A stretch of 64,000 bases of DNA, from NCBI RefSeq assembly GCF_004345005.1, contig NZ_SMMX01000005.1, positions 1-64,000 on the forward strand, given 5' to 3'. The notes under the pieces were generated by a model. The model was not told the origin of the DNA. It made no database searches and saw nothing but the letters and a program-made list of their open reading frames with translations. Position numbers and translations under genes: made by a program. The DNA comes from Extibacter muris (lineage in GTDB: Bacteria; Bacillota; Clostridia; Lachnospirales; Lachnospiraceae). Below are positions 1 to 7,597 of this stretch, one piece after another; position 1 is the first letter of the stretch; the number at the start of each line of letters is the position of its first letter.

Positions 1-66
1 AGGGCAGAGGTGGAAGTGCAGCAATGCATGGAGCTGACTGCTACTAATCGGTCGAGGGCATGACCA
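1..66 (+). rRNA. 23S ribosomal RNA, 3' end (partial)
   Basis: The window opens inside the last bases of a 23S rRNA. The string around 30-64 (CTACTAATCGGTCGAGGGC...) is the conserved 3' terminus of bacterial 23S. The gene continues upstream of the window. No 5S rRNA follows: the 113 bases before the tRNA hold only a 9-bp hairpin (CCTCTTGCA at 136-144 pairing with 154-162). The exact 3' end is approximate. Confidence 0.9.
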
Positions 67-179
67 GATATGATGGTGGATAGGTAATGGATGCAGGTAT
101 TTCTTGTGTGCAGTTTTGAAGGTACATGTACAGGACCTCTTGCATAGTATAGGTGCAAGAGGATATAATAATATGGTGG

Positions 180-251
180 TCCTCGATAGCTCAGCGGTAG
201 AGCATTCGGCTGTTAACCGAAGGGTCGTTGGTTCAAACCCAACTCGGGGAG
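180..251 (+). tRNA. tRNA-Asn (GTT)
   Basis: A complete cloverleaf can be folded. The acceptor stem TCCTCGA pairs with TCGGGGA, the anticodon loop CTGTTAA gives anticodon GTT, the T arm is GTTGG-TTCAAAC-CCAAC, and the discriminator base is G at 251. CCA is not encoded. It lies about 115 bases after the 23S gene and is probably the last gene of the rRNA transcript. Confidence 0.96.
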
Positions 252-261
252 TTAAGAAAAA

Positions 262-291
262 ACCTGCAAACGATGACGTTTACAGGTTTTT
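262..291 (+). terminator. Rho-independent terminator of the rRNA/tRNA-Asn unit
   Basis: An 11-bp hairpin (ACCTGCAAACG, loop ATGA, CGTTTACAGGT, one mismatch) is followed by a short T run, directly after tRNA-Asn. It closes the rRNA-tRNA transcription unit. Confidence 0.8.
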
Positions 292-303
292 ATGTATAAA
301 TAA

Positions 304-430
304 TTAGTCCTCAATCAGAGTAACTTTGAAAACAACATACCCATTATCAGGACAAGCCAAATTTCCTTTTGACTTTGGGTTTTCTTCAAAATTAAAGGTA
401 GATCCATTGTGTAGGGCGACTTGAAAAATG
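304..430 (-). pseudogene. 3' remnant of an unidentified gene
   Basis: On the minus strand about 40 codons read openly to a TAA at 304-306 and end in a plausible C-terminus (...NGYVVFKVTLIED). There is no start codon or ribosome-binding site in this frame and the reading frame is lost upstream, so it looks like the surviving tail of a gene. The family is not recognised. The remaining bases up to 557 hold nothing else that can be supported except the Shine-Dalgarno of the next gene. Confidence 0.35.
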
Positions 431-557
431 AAAAAAATACATGGTTTAAAGTGTTAATTATGATTACCCAATGTTTGAAGATGGCATACAACTTGTCGAT
501 ATGGTATATTTGAAGAGGGAACGATAATATCCAATATATCAGGGAGGTAGAGAAAAA

Positions 558-1070
558 GTGGCATGTAGAATAAGAAAATGGGAGATGTCGGACGCCAGGG
601 ATTTAGCAGAGGCATTATCCAATACAAAAGTGCAGGATAATCTCCGGGACGGATTGCCCTACCCTTACACTGAACAGGATGGAAAAGATTTTATTTCCGA
701 TATGCTTGCCGCGGATGAAAATGAAACGTTTGCCTTTGCTGTCACGGCAGACAGCAAAGCAATAGGCAGCATCGGAGTTTTCCGGCAGCAGAACATACAC
801 AGACGGACTGCCGAGCTGGGGTATTACATAGCAGAAGGATATTGGGGCAGAGGATTAATGACCGAAGCCGTAACACAAGTCTGCCGGCACGTCTTTGAAA
901 ATAGCGACATCATCCGTATCTATGCAGAGCCTTTTGCTTATAATGCCGCATCCTGCCGGGTACTTGAAAAAGCAGGTTTCAAATACGAGGGGACGTTGCG
1001 AGATAATGCTGTAAAAAACGGCAAGGTTATCGACATGAAGATGTACTCACTACTGAAAGTAGAAAGATAA
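558..1070 (+). CDS. GNAT family N-acetyltransferase (RimJ/RimL-like)
   Basis: A 170-residue protein of typical GNAT length, predicted to move an acetyl group from acetyl-CoA to an amine on a small molecule or protein. The acetyl-CoA loop is visible in GYYIAEGYWGRGLMTEAV (about residues 93-110), and the C-terminal N-x-A-S-C-R-V-L-E-K-A-G-F motif is typical of the RimJ/RimL (Acetyltransf_3) branch. The start is GTG, chosen because AGGGAGG lies at 541-547. It is the first of a run of small enzyme genes after tRNA-Asn. The substrate cannot be told. Confidence 0.85.
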   Translation: MACRIRKWEMSDARDLAEALSNTKVQDNLRDGLPYPYTEQDGKDFISDMLAADENETFAFAVTADSKAIGSIGVFRQQNIHRRTAELGYYIAEGYWGRGLMTEAVTQVCRHVFENSDIIRIYAEPFAYNAASCRVLEKAGFKYEGTLRDNAVKNGKVIDMKMYSLLKVER

Positions 1071-1091
1071 AAACTAAAAGGAGGAACGTAT

Positions 1092-1409
1092 ATGGCAAAA
1101 ACAGCATGGATATTTTCATACAAGCTTAAGAAAAATGTTGGCAAGGAGCAGCTTATGGAACAGACACAAAAGCTGCACGATGAAGTCATTTCTAAAGCGA
1201 AAGGCTTTATTTCCTGGGAACATTACTTACAAGGAAACGTGTGGACGGACTTTGTTCTCTGGGAGACGGAAGAAGATGCAAATAATGCTACGACAGTTGG
1301 ACAAGGAAAGAAAGTGACAGAAGATTTCTATGCATGTATCCAAATGAATACTTGCAGGGCATTGATATCACAGCTTGTCAAAAAGCATTATTATGCATAT
1401 GGTTATTAA
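1092..1409 (+). CDS. Small ABM-like (dimeric alpha/beta barrel) protein
   Basis: A 105-residue cytosolic protein. Its pattern of a beta strand, a helix rich in charged residues, then F-I-S-W-E-H-Y and a W-T-D-F-V-L-W-E-T-E-E-D-A segment is reminiscent of ferredoxin-like dimeric barrels such as antibiotic-biosynthesis-monooxygenase domains. No catalytic signature can be named. The start ATG follows AGGAGG at 1079-1084. Its 3' end overlaps the next acetyltransferase gene, so the two are probably translated together. Assignment to a superfamily is tentative. Confidence 0.6.
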   Translation: MAKTAWIFSYKLKKNVGKEQLMEQTQKLHDEVISKAKGFISWEHYLQGNVWTDFVLWETEEDANNATTVGQGKKVTEDFYACIQMNTCRALISQLVKKHYYAYGY

Positions 1410-1848
1410 GGAATATCAGCCTGGTGACTGTAAGGAAATGACTGAACTGTTTTATAATACCGTCCATTCAGTTAATGCAAAAGATTACACAAAAAAGCAG
1501 CTAGATGTATGGGCCACAGGAAAAGCAGATTTAGAAAAGTGGAACATTTCATTTCAGGAGCATTATAGTGTAGTTGCACTTGATGAGAATATTATCACAG
1601 GCTTTGGAGATATAGATAAAACGGGCTATCTCAACCGTCTGTTCGTACATAAGGATTATCAGCGCCAGGGAATTGCTACTGCTATATGCAATCATTTAGA
1701 GCAGGCTGTCCAGGGGAATATCGTTACCCATGCTTCTATTACAGCAACTCCATTTTTTGAGAAGAGAGGTTACAGAATTATCAAAGAACAGCAGGTAGAA
1801 CGGCAAGGGATCTTCTTAAAGAATTTTATTATGGAAAAGGTCAGATAA
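1399..1848 (+). CDS. GNAT family N-acetyltransferase (YafP-like)
   Basis: A protein of about 149 residues with the GNAT core. A strand-turn segment (LNRLFVHKDYQRQGIATAICNHLE) carries the R/Q-x-x-G-x-A acetyl-CoA signature, followed by a C-terminal T-P-F-F-E-K-R-G-Y motif typical of YafP-type acetyltransferases. The reading frame is open from a TTG at 1375. The ATG at 1399 fits the family N-terminus (MVIKEYQPGD) and gives an 11-base overlap with the preceding gene, suggesting coupled translation, but no clear Shine-Dalgarno supports either start. Confidence 0.75.
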   Translation: MVIKEYQPGDCKEMTELFYNTVHSVNAKDYTKKQLDVWATGKADLEKWNISFQEHYSVVALDENIITGFGDIDKTGYLNRLFVHKDYQRQGIATAICNHLEQAVQGNIVTHASITATPFFEKRGYRIIKEQQVERQGIFLKNFIMEKVR

Positions 1849-1849
1849 A

Positions 1850-2312
1850 AATGAACGGCAGGGATAATTGGTTTGACAGAATACCAATGCTAGTTGTTGG
1901 GGGAGTCTTGATGATAAGAGCCCCTCAATTTACTCAGGAAACGCTTGAATGATAAGGAACCTGAAATGGAGCAGAAAATAGTTATTGTCCTGTCTAGCTT
2001 AGAATTTATAATTTGCTTTATAGTAGCAGGGCTTGATTACCGTTTTGGCTGGACAAGTCTGCCGAACGGGCTAATCAGCGTTTTCTGTATTGTATTTCTT
2101 ATATCCTATGGGATCTATGCAGAAGTGATCAGAGAAAATGCGTATCTTTCAAGGACGGTTGAAATACAGGAAAACCAACAGTAATGGTGCCTTTTCCCTT
2201 ATTACTTGCAAAACGTATCCGGAACGAAGAAAAGGTACTTGAAGAAGGCTTACCGGGATATAAAGATTATGAAGATAGAGTAAAGTACAGGCTCATTCCA
2301 TTTGTATGGTAA
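1850..2312 (+). pseudogene. Isoprenylcysteine carboxyl methyltransferase-family protein, broken
   Basis: Three pieces in different frames together resemble an ICMT/DUF1295-type membrane methyltransferase. The first begins at ATG 1850 and loses frame near 1927, where the continuing frame reads LLRKRLNDKE. The second (about 1930-2184) holds two membrane segments and the family motif FRFGW-like YRFGWTSLP plus ENAYLSRTVEIQENQ. The third (2185-2312) is the family C-terminus R-I-R-N-E-E-K-V-L-E-E-x-L-x-G-Y-x-x-Y ending RLIPFVW. Roughly 35 codons that normally carry the R-H-P-x-Y methyl-donor region are missing between pieces two and three. The product cannot be functional. Confidence 0.8.
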
Positions 2313-2351
2313 GATTGGATGACGCGTATAGATTTGAGGTGGAGGAGCAGG

Positions 2352-2957
2352 ATGAAAGAAATTATTAACTTTATTGAGGCGAATGTAAATGGTAAGACAC
2401 TGTTTACAAAGGAGTTAGTCTACGAGCTGGAACATGGTACGCTACAAGGCGTATACTCTGATCAGATATCCTTTTCCAATCTGAAATATTCTCAGAGTGG
2501 ATTTCAGTTAGATATGTTTATAGTTTCTAATGAGAAGATATGGCTCATGGGAGAGAATGGACAACGAGAAAAATTACGAAAAGATTTCAGCGCCGTATCA
2601 TTATTTCGCTTTGAATTGGCGGAACGAAAAAGTACGAATGATGTAACAGGCTGTTTCCGAATGATTTCAGCTTCAGGTACACATGTGGCAGCGGAGGCTG
2701 TCGTAAGCGGTATTTATGATATACGTCTTGATAAGGGTGTGCTGAAACTATCGGAAGATCAAGTATTATATCGGGACCAGCCCATACAAGGAGGGGAATA
2801 CAAACCTGTTGCATTTCAATCGGAACATCGTTTTTACAGTAAAGACGGTAAACTGCACTATGAATACGATGGCAGGTGTTTTGACGTGGACACCGCGACG
2901 ATGCGGCGTAAGGATAGCTCCGATACCTTTCCTCCTTTTATTTCCATCGAAAGGTAA
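2352..2957 (+). CDS. Hypothetical protein
   Basis: A soluble protein of 201 residues that I do not recognise. It is open from 2319, but the ATG at 2352 is preceded by GGAGGAGCAGG and is the better start. It has no signal peptide, membrane segment or cysteine cluster. The middle is rich in short beta-like stretches (LYQ/YSD and GxYDIRLDKG), suggesting a beta-rich fold. It sits between two broken genes in the AT-richer array after tRNA-Asn, so it may itself be a relic of an accessory region. Confidence 0.6.
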   Translation: MKEIINFIEANVNGKTLFTKELVYELEHGTLQGVYSDQISFSNLKYSQSGFQLDMFIVSNEKIWLMGENGQREKLRKDFSAVSLFRFELAERKSTNDVTGCFRMISASGTHVAAEAVVSGIYDIRLDKGVLKLSEDQVLYRDQPIQGGEYKPVAFQSEHRFYSKDGKLHYEYDGRCFDVDTATMRRKDSSDTFPPFISIER

Positions 2958-3015
2958 GCCATGGGAGAAATGAATTTGAATTAATAGCAGTATCATATCG
3001 TAGGAGGTAACTTAG

Positions 3016-3356
3016 ATGAAATATGAAGGCGTATGTATAGCAGTGAAAGACGTAAATCTCTCTAAAAAATTCTATCAGGAAATATTTGGACTTGAGGTCT
3101 TACAAGATTATGGTACGGGTTTATTGCTAAATTAGAACAACGTAACGATATCCAATACTTAGGGGATGGTGTGAGGGAAGCTGGATGGGGACAACGCTCT
3201 GTACGTTTCTACGATTTGGACGGCCATATTATCGAAGTTGGTGAAAACATGAAAATGGTTGTAAAGCGTTTCCTGGATTCCGGAATGTCAATGGAGGAGA
3301 CTTCTAAACGGATGGATGTATCTATGTCCGATCTGGAGTCGATTCTTCACAGTTAA
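3016..3356 (+). pseudogene. Glyoxalase/bleomycin-resistance (VOC) family protein, internally deleted
   Basis: ATG 3016, after TAGGAGG at 3002-3007, opens a typical VOC N-terminus (MKYEGVCIAVKDVNLSKKFYQEIFGLEV) that stops at 3133-3135. The other half continues in a different frame from about 3129 (KLEQRNDI...) through WGQRSVRFYDLDGHIIEVGE, which contains the conserved metal-binding Glu, to a short helical tail ending at 3356. About 35-40 residues between the two betaalphabetabetabeta modules are gone and the frame is shifted. The protein would have been about 150 residues. It is inactive as it stands. Confidence 0.85.
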
Positions 3357-3380
3357 TGATTTAAGGAGCCACCGCACATG

Positions 3381-3420
3381 GCCGGGTTATTTTCAGATAT
3401 TGAAAATAACCCGGCTTTTC
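3381..3420 (+). terminator. Strong Rho-independent terminator
   Basis: A perfect 15-bp stem (GCCGGGTTATTTTCA at 3381-3395 with 3401-3415), a 5-base loop and TTTT at 3416-3419. It ends the small-enzyme array upstream of the RclA-like pseudogene. Confidence 0.9.
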
Positions 3421-3488
3421 CATGTACCTTGTCATACATATAAAATCCTTCGTAATCTTATGGTTGACAGATTAAACTGTATATGATA

Positions 3489-3512
3489 AAGTTACAGTAT
3501 AATCTGTAACTT
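3489..3512. promoter_or_regulatory. Palindromic operator overlapping a TATAAT -10 box
   Basis: AAGTTACAG at 3489-3497 and CTGTAACTT at 3504-3512 are perfect inverted arms around a TATAAT hexamer at 3498-3503. A second, smaller inverted pair (ACTGTA at 3476-3481 and TACAGT at 3493-3498) overlaps it. A TTGACA lies upstream at 3464-3469 but is too far from this TATAAT for standard spacing. The position, 30 bases before the flavoprotein pseudogene, suggests a repressor or MerR-type activator site; the regulator gene is not in view. Confidence 0.6.
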
Positions 3513-3542
3513 AAAAATATACATATAAAGCGGAGGTATGCC

Positions 3543-4605
3543 ATGTCAGGAAATAATTATTATGATGCTGTTGTCATTGGTTTTGGTAAAGGAGGCAAGA
3601 CGATAGCGAATGCACTCGGAAATGCGGGAAGAAAAGTTGCAATGATTGAACAATCGGAAAAGATGTATGGGGGCACTTGTATCAATGTCGGATGTATTCC
3701 CACCAAATCGCTTGTTCACAGTGCCAGGGAAGCGTCAAGGGGATGCAAGACAGGCAGAGAGGCGTATGCGGAGGCCGTAAAGAAAAAGAGCGTGCTTGTC
3801 GAAAAGCTGAGGCAAAAGAACTACCAGAAGCTGGAAAGCAGCCCGAACGTGTCGGTCATCCAGGGCAAAGCAAGATTTCTCTCTCCGCACGAAGCAGAGA
3901 TTGACAGTTCGGAAGGGAAACAGACCATTTATGGCGAACAGTTTTATATCAATACAGGTTCTTCACCGTTCATCCCTCCTATCAAAGGAATTAAGGCAAA
4001 CCCTTATGTATATCTCAGCGAGACATTGTTAGACTTAGAGGAGCTGCCTGCACGTCTCGTCATAATCGGAGGTGGCCGGTGTTCAGACGAATGAGAGAGG
4101 CGGCATCATAACAGATGATACAAGGACGACAACCGCTCCTCATATCTTTGCGATGGGTGATGTAGTGGGAGGGCTGCAGTTTACTTATATCTCCCTGGAT
4201 GATTATAGAATGGTACGCTCTAAAGTATTAGGAGATGGGAGCTATACGTTAGATAAACGGGGCGCAGTTCCGTATAGCGTGTTTATGAACCCCCCGTTTT
4301 CCAGGGTGGGAATGAGTGAAGAAGAGGCAGCCAAAGCAGGTTACAAAGTTAAGACCGCGCGGCTTGAAGCCACAGCCATACCAAAAGCCCTGGTAGTTGG
4401 GCAGCCCGACGGTCTTCTGAAGGCGGTGGTAGATGCCGGCACCGGTAAGATACTCGGGGCCCATCTCTTCTGTGAGGAATCTCATGAGCTGATCAATCTC
4501 GTCAAACTGGCTATGGATGCGGGGCTCCACTATACCACATTAAGAGATATGATATTTACACATCCGACGATGGGAGAGGCGCTGAACGACCTTTTTAACA
4601 TATAG
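3543..4605 (+). pseudogene. Pyridine nucleotide-disulfide oxidoreductase (RclA/mercuric-reductase-like), internally deleted
   Basis: The first 180 codons encode an FAD-binding N-terminus (DAVVIGFGKGGKTIA) with the redox-active disulfide motif GGTCINVGCIPTK. The frame breaks at the NAD-binding glycine motif (VIIGGG) near 4075. The remainder, in another frame (4080-4605), carries TAPHIFAMGDVVGG (second FAD contact) and the dimerisation domain ending HPTMGEALNDLF. Around 125 codons of the NAD domain are missing. The arrangement and YISLDDYRMV segment match RclA-type oxidoreductases that protect against reactive chlorine or metals. RBS GGAGGT lies at 3532-3537. The gene is dead unless this is an assembly fault. 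Confidence 0.88.
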
Positions 4606-4643
4606 CGCATCTGCCTGAGGTAAGGATTTTCAGAATGTAAGAG

Positions 4644-4698
4644 ACAATAGAATAGGCCTGCAGATTGGTCAGCCAATCCGCAGGCCTATTCTATTGTT
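4644..4698. terminator. Long hairpin terminator
   Basis: ACAATAGAATAGGCCTGC near 4644-4661 pairs with its complement at 4680-4697, with a further inner GATTGG/CCAATC pair. T-rich flanks on both sides allow termination in either direction. Confidence 0.8.
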
Positions 4699-4718
4699 TC
4701 TTATATTATATACGTACC

Positions 4719-4732
4719 TATATCGTGATATA
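4719..4732. promoter_or_regulatory. Palindrome over the -10 region of the GntR gene
   Basis: TATATC-GT-GATATA at 4719-4732 is a perfect palindrome that overlaps a TATAAT at 4729-4734, about 28 bases upstream of the GTG start of the tandem-wHTH regulator. Autoregulation by that regulator is the simplest reading, but this is inferred from position only. Confidence 0.45.
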
Positions 4733-4761
4733 ATGATAAATAAGCGGGAGGTGCTTAAAAA

Positions 4762-6171
4762 GTGAAGACAAGAAACCTAGATATGATGATTTATGGATAC
4801 CTGCTGACCCGTATCCACTATGGGTTTTATCGGGAAGAGGAGCCGCTCCCTTCTGTCCAGAGGCTCGGCAAACTTTTTAACGTATCTGCCATGGCGGCGC
4901 GCGGGGCCTACCGGCTGCTGGAAAGGGATGGCTACATATTGAATGTAAGAGGGAGGAGAACGGTTGCGGGCAATCATATTGCTGGACAGGAGAAAGCCGA
5001 TCTTGATGACTTTTTTGTGAGCGAGGAACTTATGCAGGACATCTGCAGCATCTTTGACCTGTTCTTCCCGGAAGTCTTTCTATACGGACTTGATGCATGC
5101 AGTGAAAAGGAGATTCAAAAGCTCTATGGAATCCTGGACCGTCCTGCCCTCTCCTGGGACGAACCGACTCTGGATTTTTTGGCTCATGTAATCAAAGGGC
5201 TGAAGAATCCTCTTTTAATTGACTTGTATTATGATGTAGCCTTATTGACATATCCGGCATTTCTGGCGCATCTCGGAAAATCAAAAGAAGGGTGGGAAGA
5301 GGAGCACGAGAAACTGGCGCCGCTGCTATATAGACTGCTGCAAGTCAGAGAAGAGGGGGACAGAAGAATTTTATGGAATCAGATTGCCGGGCGATGTCCG
5401 GTATCCAATCCTGAAAAGGGAGCGGCCACAGAGGACCCGTACGAGTGGGGCAGGCGGCAGACCTGTCTGGTGGCAGCCGGTAAGATTTTATTCCAGATCG
5501 ACAGTGGCGAATATCCTGTTGACACCTTCCTCCCCTCTGCCAGGATCCTGGCAGAACAGACATCAACGCCTATCATTACCATGCGGAGGGCTATCGCGCT
5601 GCTGAATGACCTGGGGATAGCCGAGTCCGTGAACGGTAAAGGGACCAAGGTGATATCCCCGGAGAAGGGCCGCAGGAAAGTGAAATGGCGTTCACCTGCT
5701 GTCAAGAAAAACGTCAGGCTGTACCTGTATGCGGTGCACATATTGGCAATTACGTCCCAATCACTGGCGGTCCGTGTATTTCCGCTTATGGACGTTGAGA
5801 TGAGGAAGAGAATAAAACACGATATCGAGAGCCTCATAGAGAGGGAGGAACATGCAGGGACCATAAGCTATCTATGCATTAAGATGATGATAGATGAGAT
5901 GGATCTGCCGTCGTTGCGGGAGATATACAATAAGCTTCTGCAATATCTTATACTGGGCCAGCCTCTATCCCGCCTGCAGCCGTATCTCAACCTGGACGGG
6001 CAGGCAAAAGAGCTGATGGCCGGACTGGAGGGCGGCGATGCCATGCTGTTTGGCGAGGCGATGAAGAGCTCCTTCTCCGTAATGTTCAGCTCTTCCAAGG
6101 CGAAGGCAGCCGCTATGGGAATCGAGGGGCTAGAAGAATTGATTCTACCTTTTAGTATAGAGGAAGAATGA
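4762..6171 (+). CDS. GntR-family transcriptional regulator with two winged-helix domains
   Basis: A 469-residue cytosolic protein that is unusual in having two GntR-type DNA-binding domains. The first is at about residues 10-70 (LPSVQRLGKLFNVS...AYRLLERDGYI) and the second at about 240-305 (FLPSARILAEQTSTPIITMRRAIALLNDLGI). Each is followed by a helical segment without a known ligand-binding signature. Start GTG 4762 follows GGGAGGTG at 4746-4753. It lies 56 bases before the FAD/Rieske gene on the same strand and probably controls that operon. Two broken relatives occur at 40097-40566 and 49408-50563, so this is a small paralogous family. Confidence 0.8.
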   Translation: MKTRNLDMMIYGYLLTRIHYGFYREEEPLPSVQRLGKLFNVSAMAARGAYRLLERDGYILNVRGRRTVAGNHIAGQEKADLDDFFVSEELMQDICSIFDLFFPEVFLYGLDACSEKEIQKLYGILDRPALSWDEPTLDFLAHVIKGLKNPLLIDLYYDVALLTYPAFLAHLGKSKEGWEEEHEKLAPLLYRLLQVREEGDRRILWNQIAGRCPVSNPEKGAATEDPYEWGRRQTCLVAAGKILFQIDSGEYPVDTFLPSARILAEQTSTPIITMRRAIALLNDLGIAESVNGKGTKVISPEKGRRKVKWRSPAVKKNVRLYLYAVHILAITSQSLAVRVFPLMDVEMRKRIKHDIESLIEREEHAGTISYLCIKMMIDEMDLPSLREIYNKLLQYLILGQPLSRLQPYLNLDGQAKELMAGLEGGDAMLFGEAMKSSFSVMFSSSKAKAAAMGIEGLEELILPFSIEEE

Positions 6172-6226
6172 TAACATCTGCATATATTTACCAGAAACGG
6201 AGCATGCTATACGGGAGGTGAATAAT

Positions 6227-7597
6227 ATGCAGAACAAATCCTACTGGAAAGAGTCCGTGTCGGTTCCGGCACGCAATCCACTTGCCGGGGACATCAGTAT
6301 AGATACCGTTATTATCGGGGGCGGGATGGCAGGGATCCTGACTGCCTTTCTACTGCAGAAAAAGGGGCGGGAATGTATTGTGCTTGAGGCAGGACGCATC
6401 GGATGCGGACAGACAGGCTGCACGACTGCCAAAGTGACATCGCAGCACAACCTGATATACGCAGGGCTCATAAAGACGAAGGGCGAGGCGCTGGCGAGGC
6501 AGTACGCGCAGGCCAACCAGGCGGCTGTAAGAGAATATGAGTCAGTGATACGACGGCTGAAGATTGAATGTGACTGGAAGGAATGCCCGGCATATCTGTA
6601 TGCGGACAGGAAAAAGACAGAACTCCACAATGAATATATGGCGGCGCTTCGTCTCGGGATTCCGGCAAAATGGACGGAGGATACGGAACTACCGTTTCGG
6701 ATCGAAGGGGCCCTTCGTTTTGATGCACAGGGACAGTTCCACCCGATGAAGTTTTTAAAAGCTCTGTCTGAGGAAATTACGGTATGTGAGAATACGAAAG
6801 TATTAAAGGTGACAGATAACGGCGTGGAAACAGATAAAGGCAATGTGCAGGCTGCAAATATCGTATTTGCCAGCCACTATCCGTTCGTAAACATGCCAGG
6901 CTATTATTTTATGAGAATGCATCAGGAGAGAAGCTACGTGCTGGCAGTGAAAGGGGCGTCCCCGTTAAATGGAGTCTATCTGGGGGTTGATGATGACAGC
7001 CTTTCCCTGCGGACAGCCGGAGAGCTCCTCCTTATCGGAGGGGGAGCGCACCGGACAGGAGATAACGCGTACGGCGGCCAGTACAAGAAGCTGGAGGGGG
7101 CGGCCGCCCGCTGGTGGCCGGGCAGCAAAGAGGCGTTCCGGTGGTCGGCGCAGGACTGCATGACGCTGGACGGAGTCCCCTATATCGGCCGGTTCAGCGC
7201 CAGGAAGCAGAACTGGTATGTAGCAACGGGGTTTCAAAAATGGGGCATGACTTCTTCGATGGTGTCTGCTATGATACTATCCGACCAGATATGCGGTGAG
7301 AAGAATCCTTATGAAGAAGTCTTTTCCCCACAGCGCCATATCGGGCGGAGCGCGGCCGGCAGCCTTATCAAGGAAAGCGGCCACACGGCGGCGACATTGG
7401 CAAAGCCGTCCAAGCTTCCGGAGGAAAGGAAGGAGAACGTACGGACTAGCCGCTGTTCCCATCTCGGATGCCATCTGTCATGGAATCCCGATGAGAAGAC
7501 GTATGAGTGTCCGTGTCACGGCTCCCGGTTTGATTGTAAAGGAAGGGTGACGGATGGTCCGGCACAGAAAGACATAAGCGTGGGAGGTGAGAGCTGA
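6227..7597 (+). CDS. FAD-dependent oxidoreductase with C-terminal Rieske [2Fe-2S] domain
   Basis: A 456-residue protein of the DAO family. The dinucleotide-binding loop is VIIGGGMAG at about residues 28-36, followed by a glutamate-containing LEAG; the C-terminal 50 residues carry a complete Rieske motif, C-S-H-L-G-C then C-P-C-H-G-S-x-F. B. subtilis YhfW has the same domain order. The likely role is oxidation of an amine or imine with electrons leaving through the iron-sulfur centre; the substrate is unknown. ATG 6227 is preferred over an upstream GTG because GGGAGGTG immediately precedes it. It overlaps the next gene by one base (TGATG), indicating coupled translation. Confidence 0.88.
   Translation: MQNKSYWKESVSVPARNPLAGDISIDTVIIGGGMAGILTAFLLQKKGRECIVLEAGRIGCGQTGCTTAKVTSQHNLIYAGLIKTKGEALARQYAQANQAAVREYESVIRRLKIECDWKECPAYLYADRKKTELHNEYMAALRLGIPAKWTEDTELPFRIEGALRFDAQGQFHPMKFLKALSEEITVCENTKVLKVTDNGVETDKGNVQAANIVFASHYPFVNMPGYYFMRMHQERSYVLAVKGASPLNGVYLGVDDDSLSLRTAGELLLIGGGAHRTGDNAYGGQYKKLEGAAARWWPGSKEAFRWSAQDCMTLDGVPYIGRFSARKQNWYVATGFQKWGMTSSMVSAMILSDQICGEKNPYEEVFSPQRHIGRSAAGSLIKESGHTAATLAKPSKLPEERKENVRTSRCSHLGCHLSWNPDEKTYECPCHGSRFDCKGRVTDGPAQKDISVGGES

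Noticed and set aside
67-179. Possible 5S rRNA after the 23S end
   Set aside because: The stretch is only 113 bases, holds a simple hairpin and lacks the conserved 5S helices and CCGAAC loop.
104-307. 67-residue plus-strand open frame over tRNA-Asn
   Set aside because: It is a read-through of the tRNA and terminator with no ribosome-binding site.
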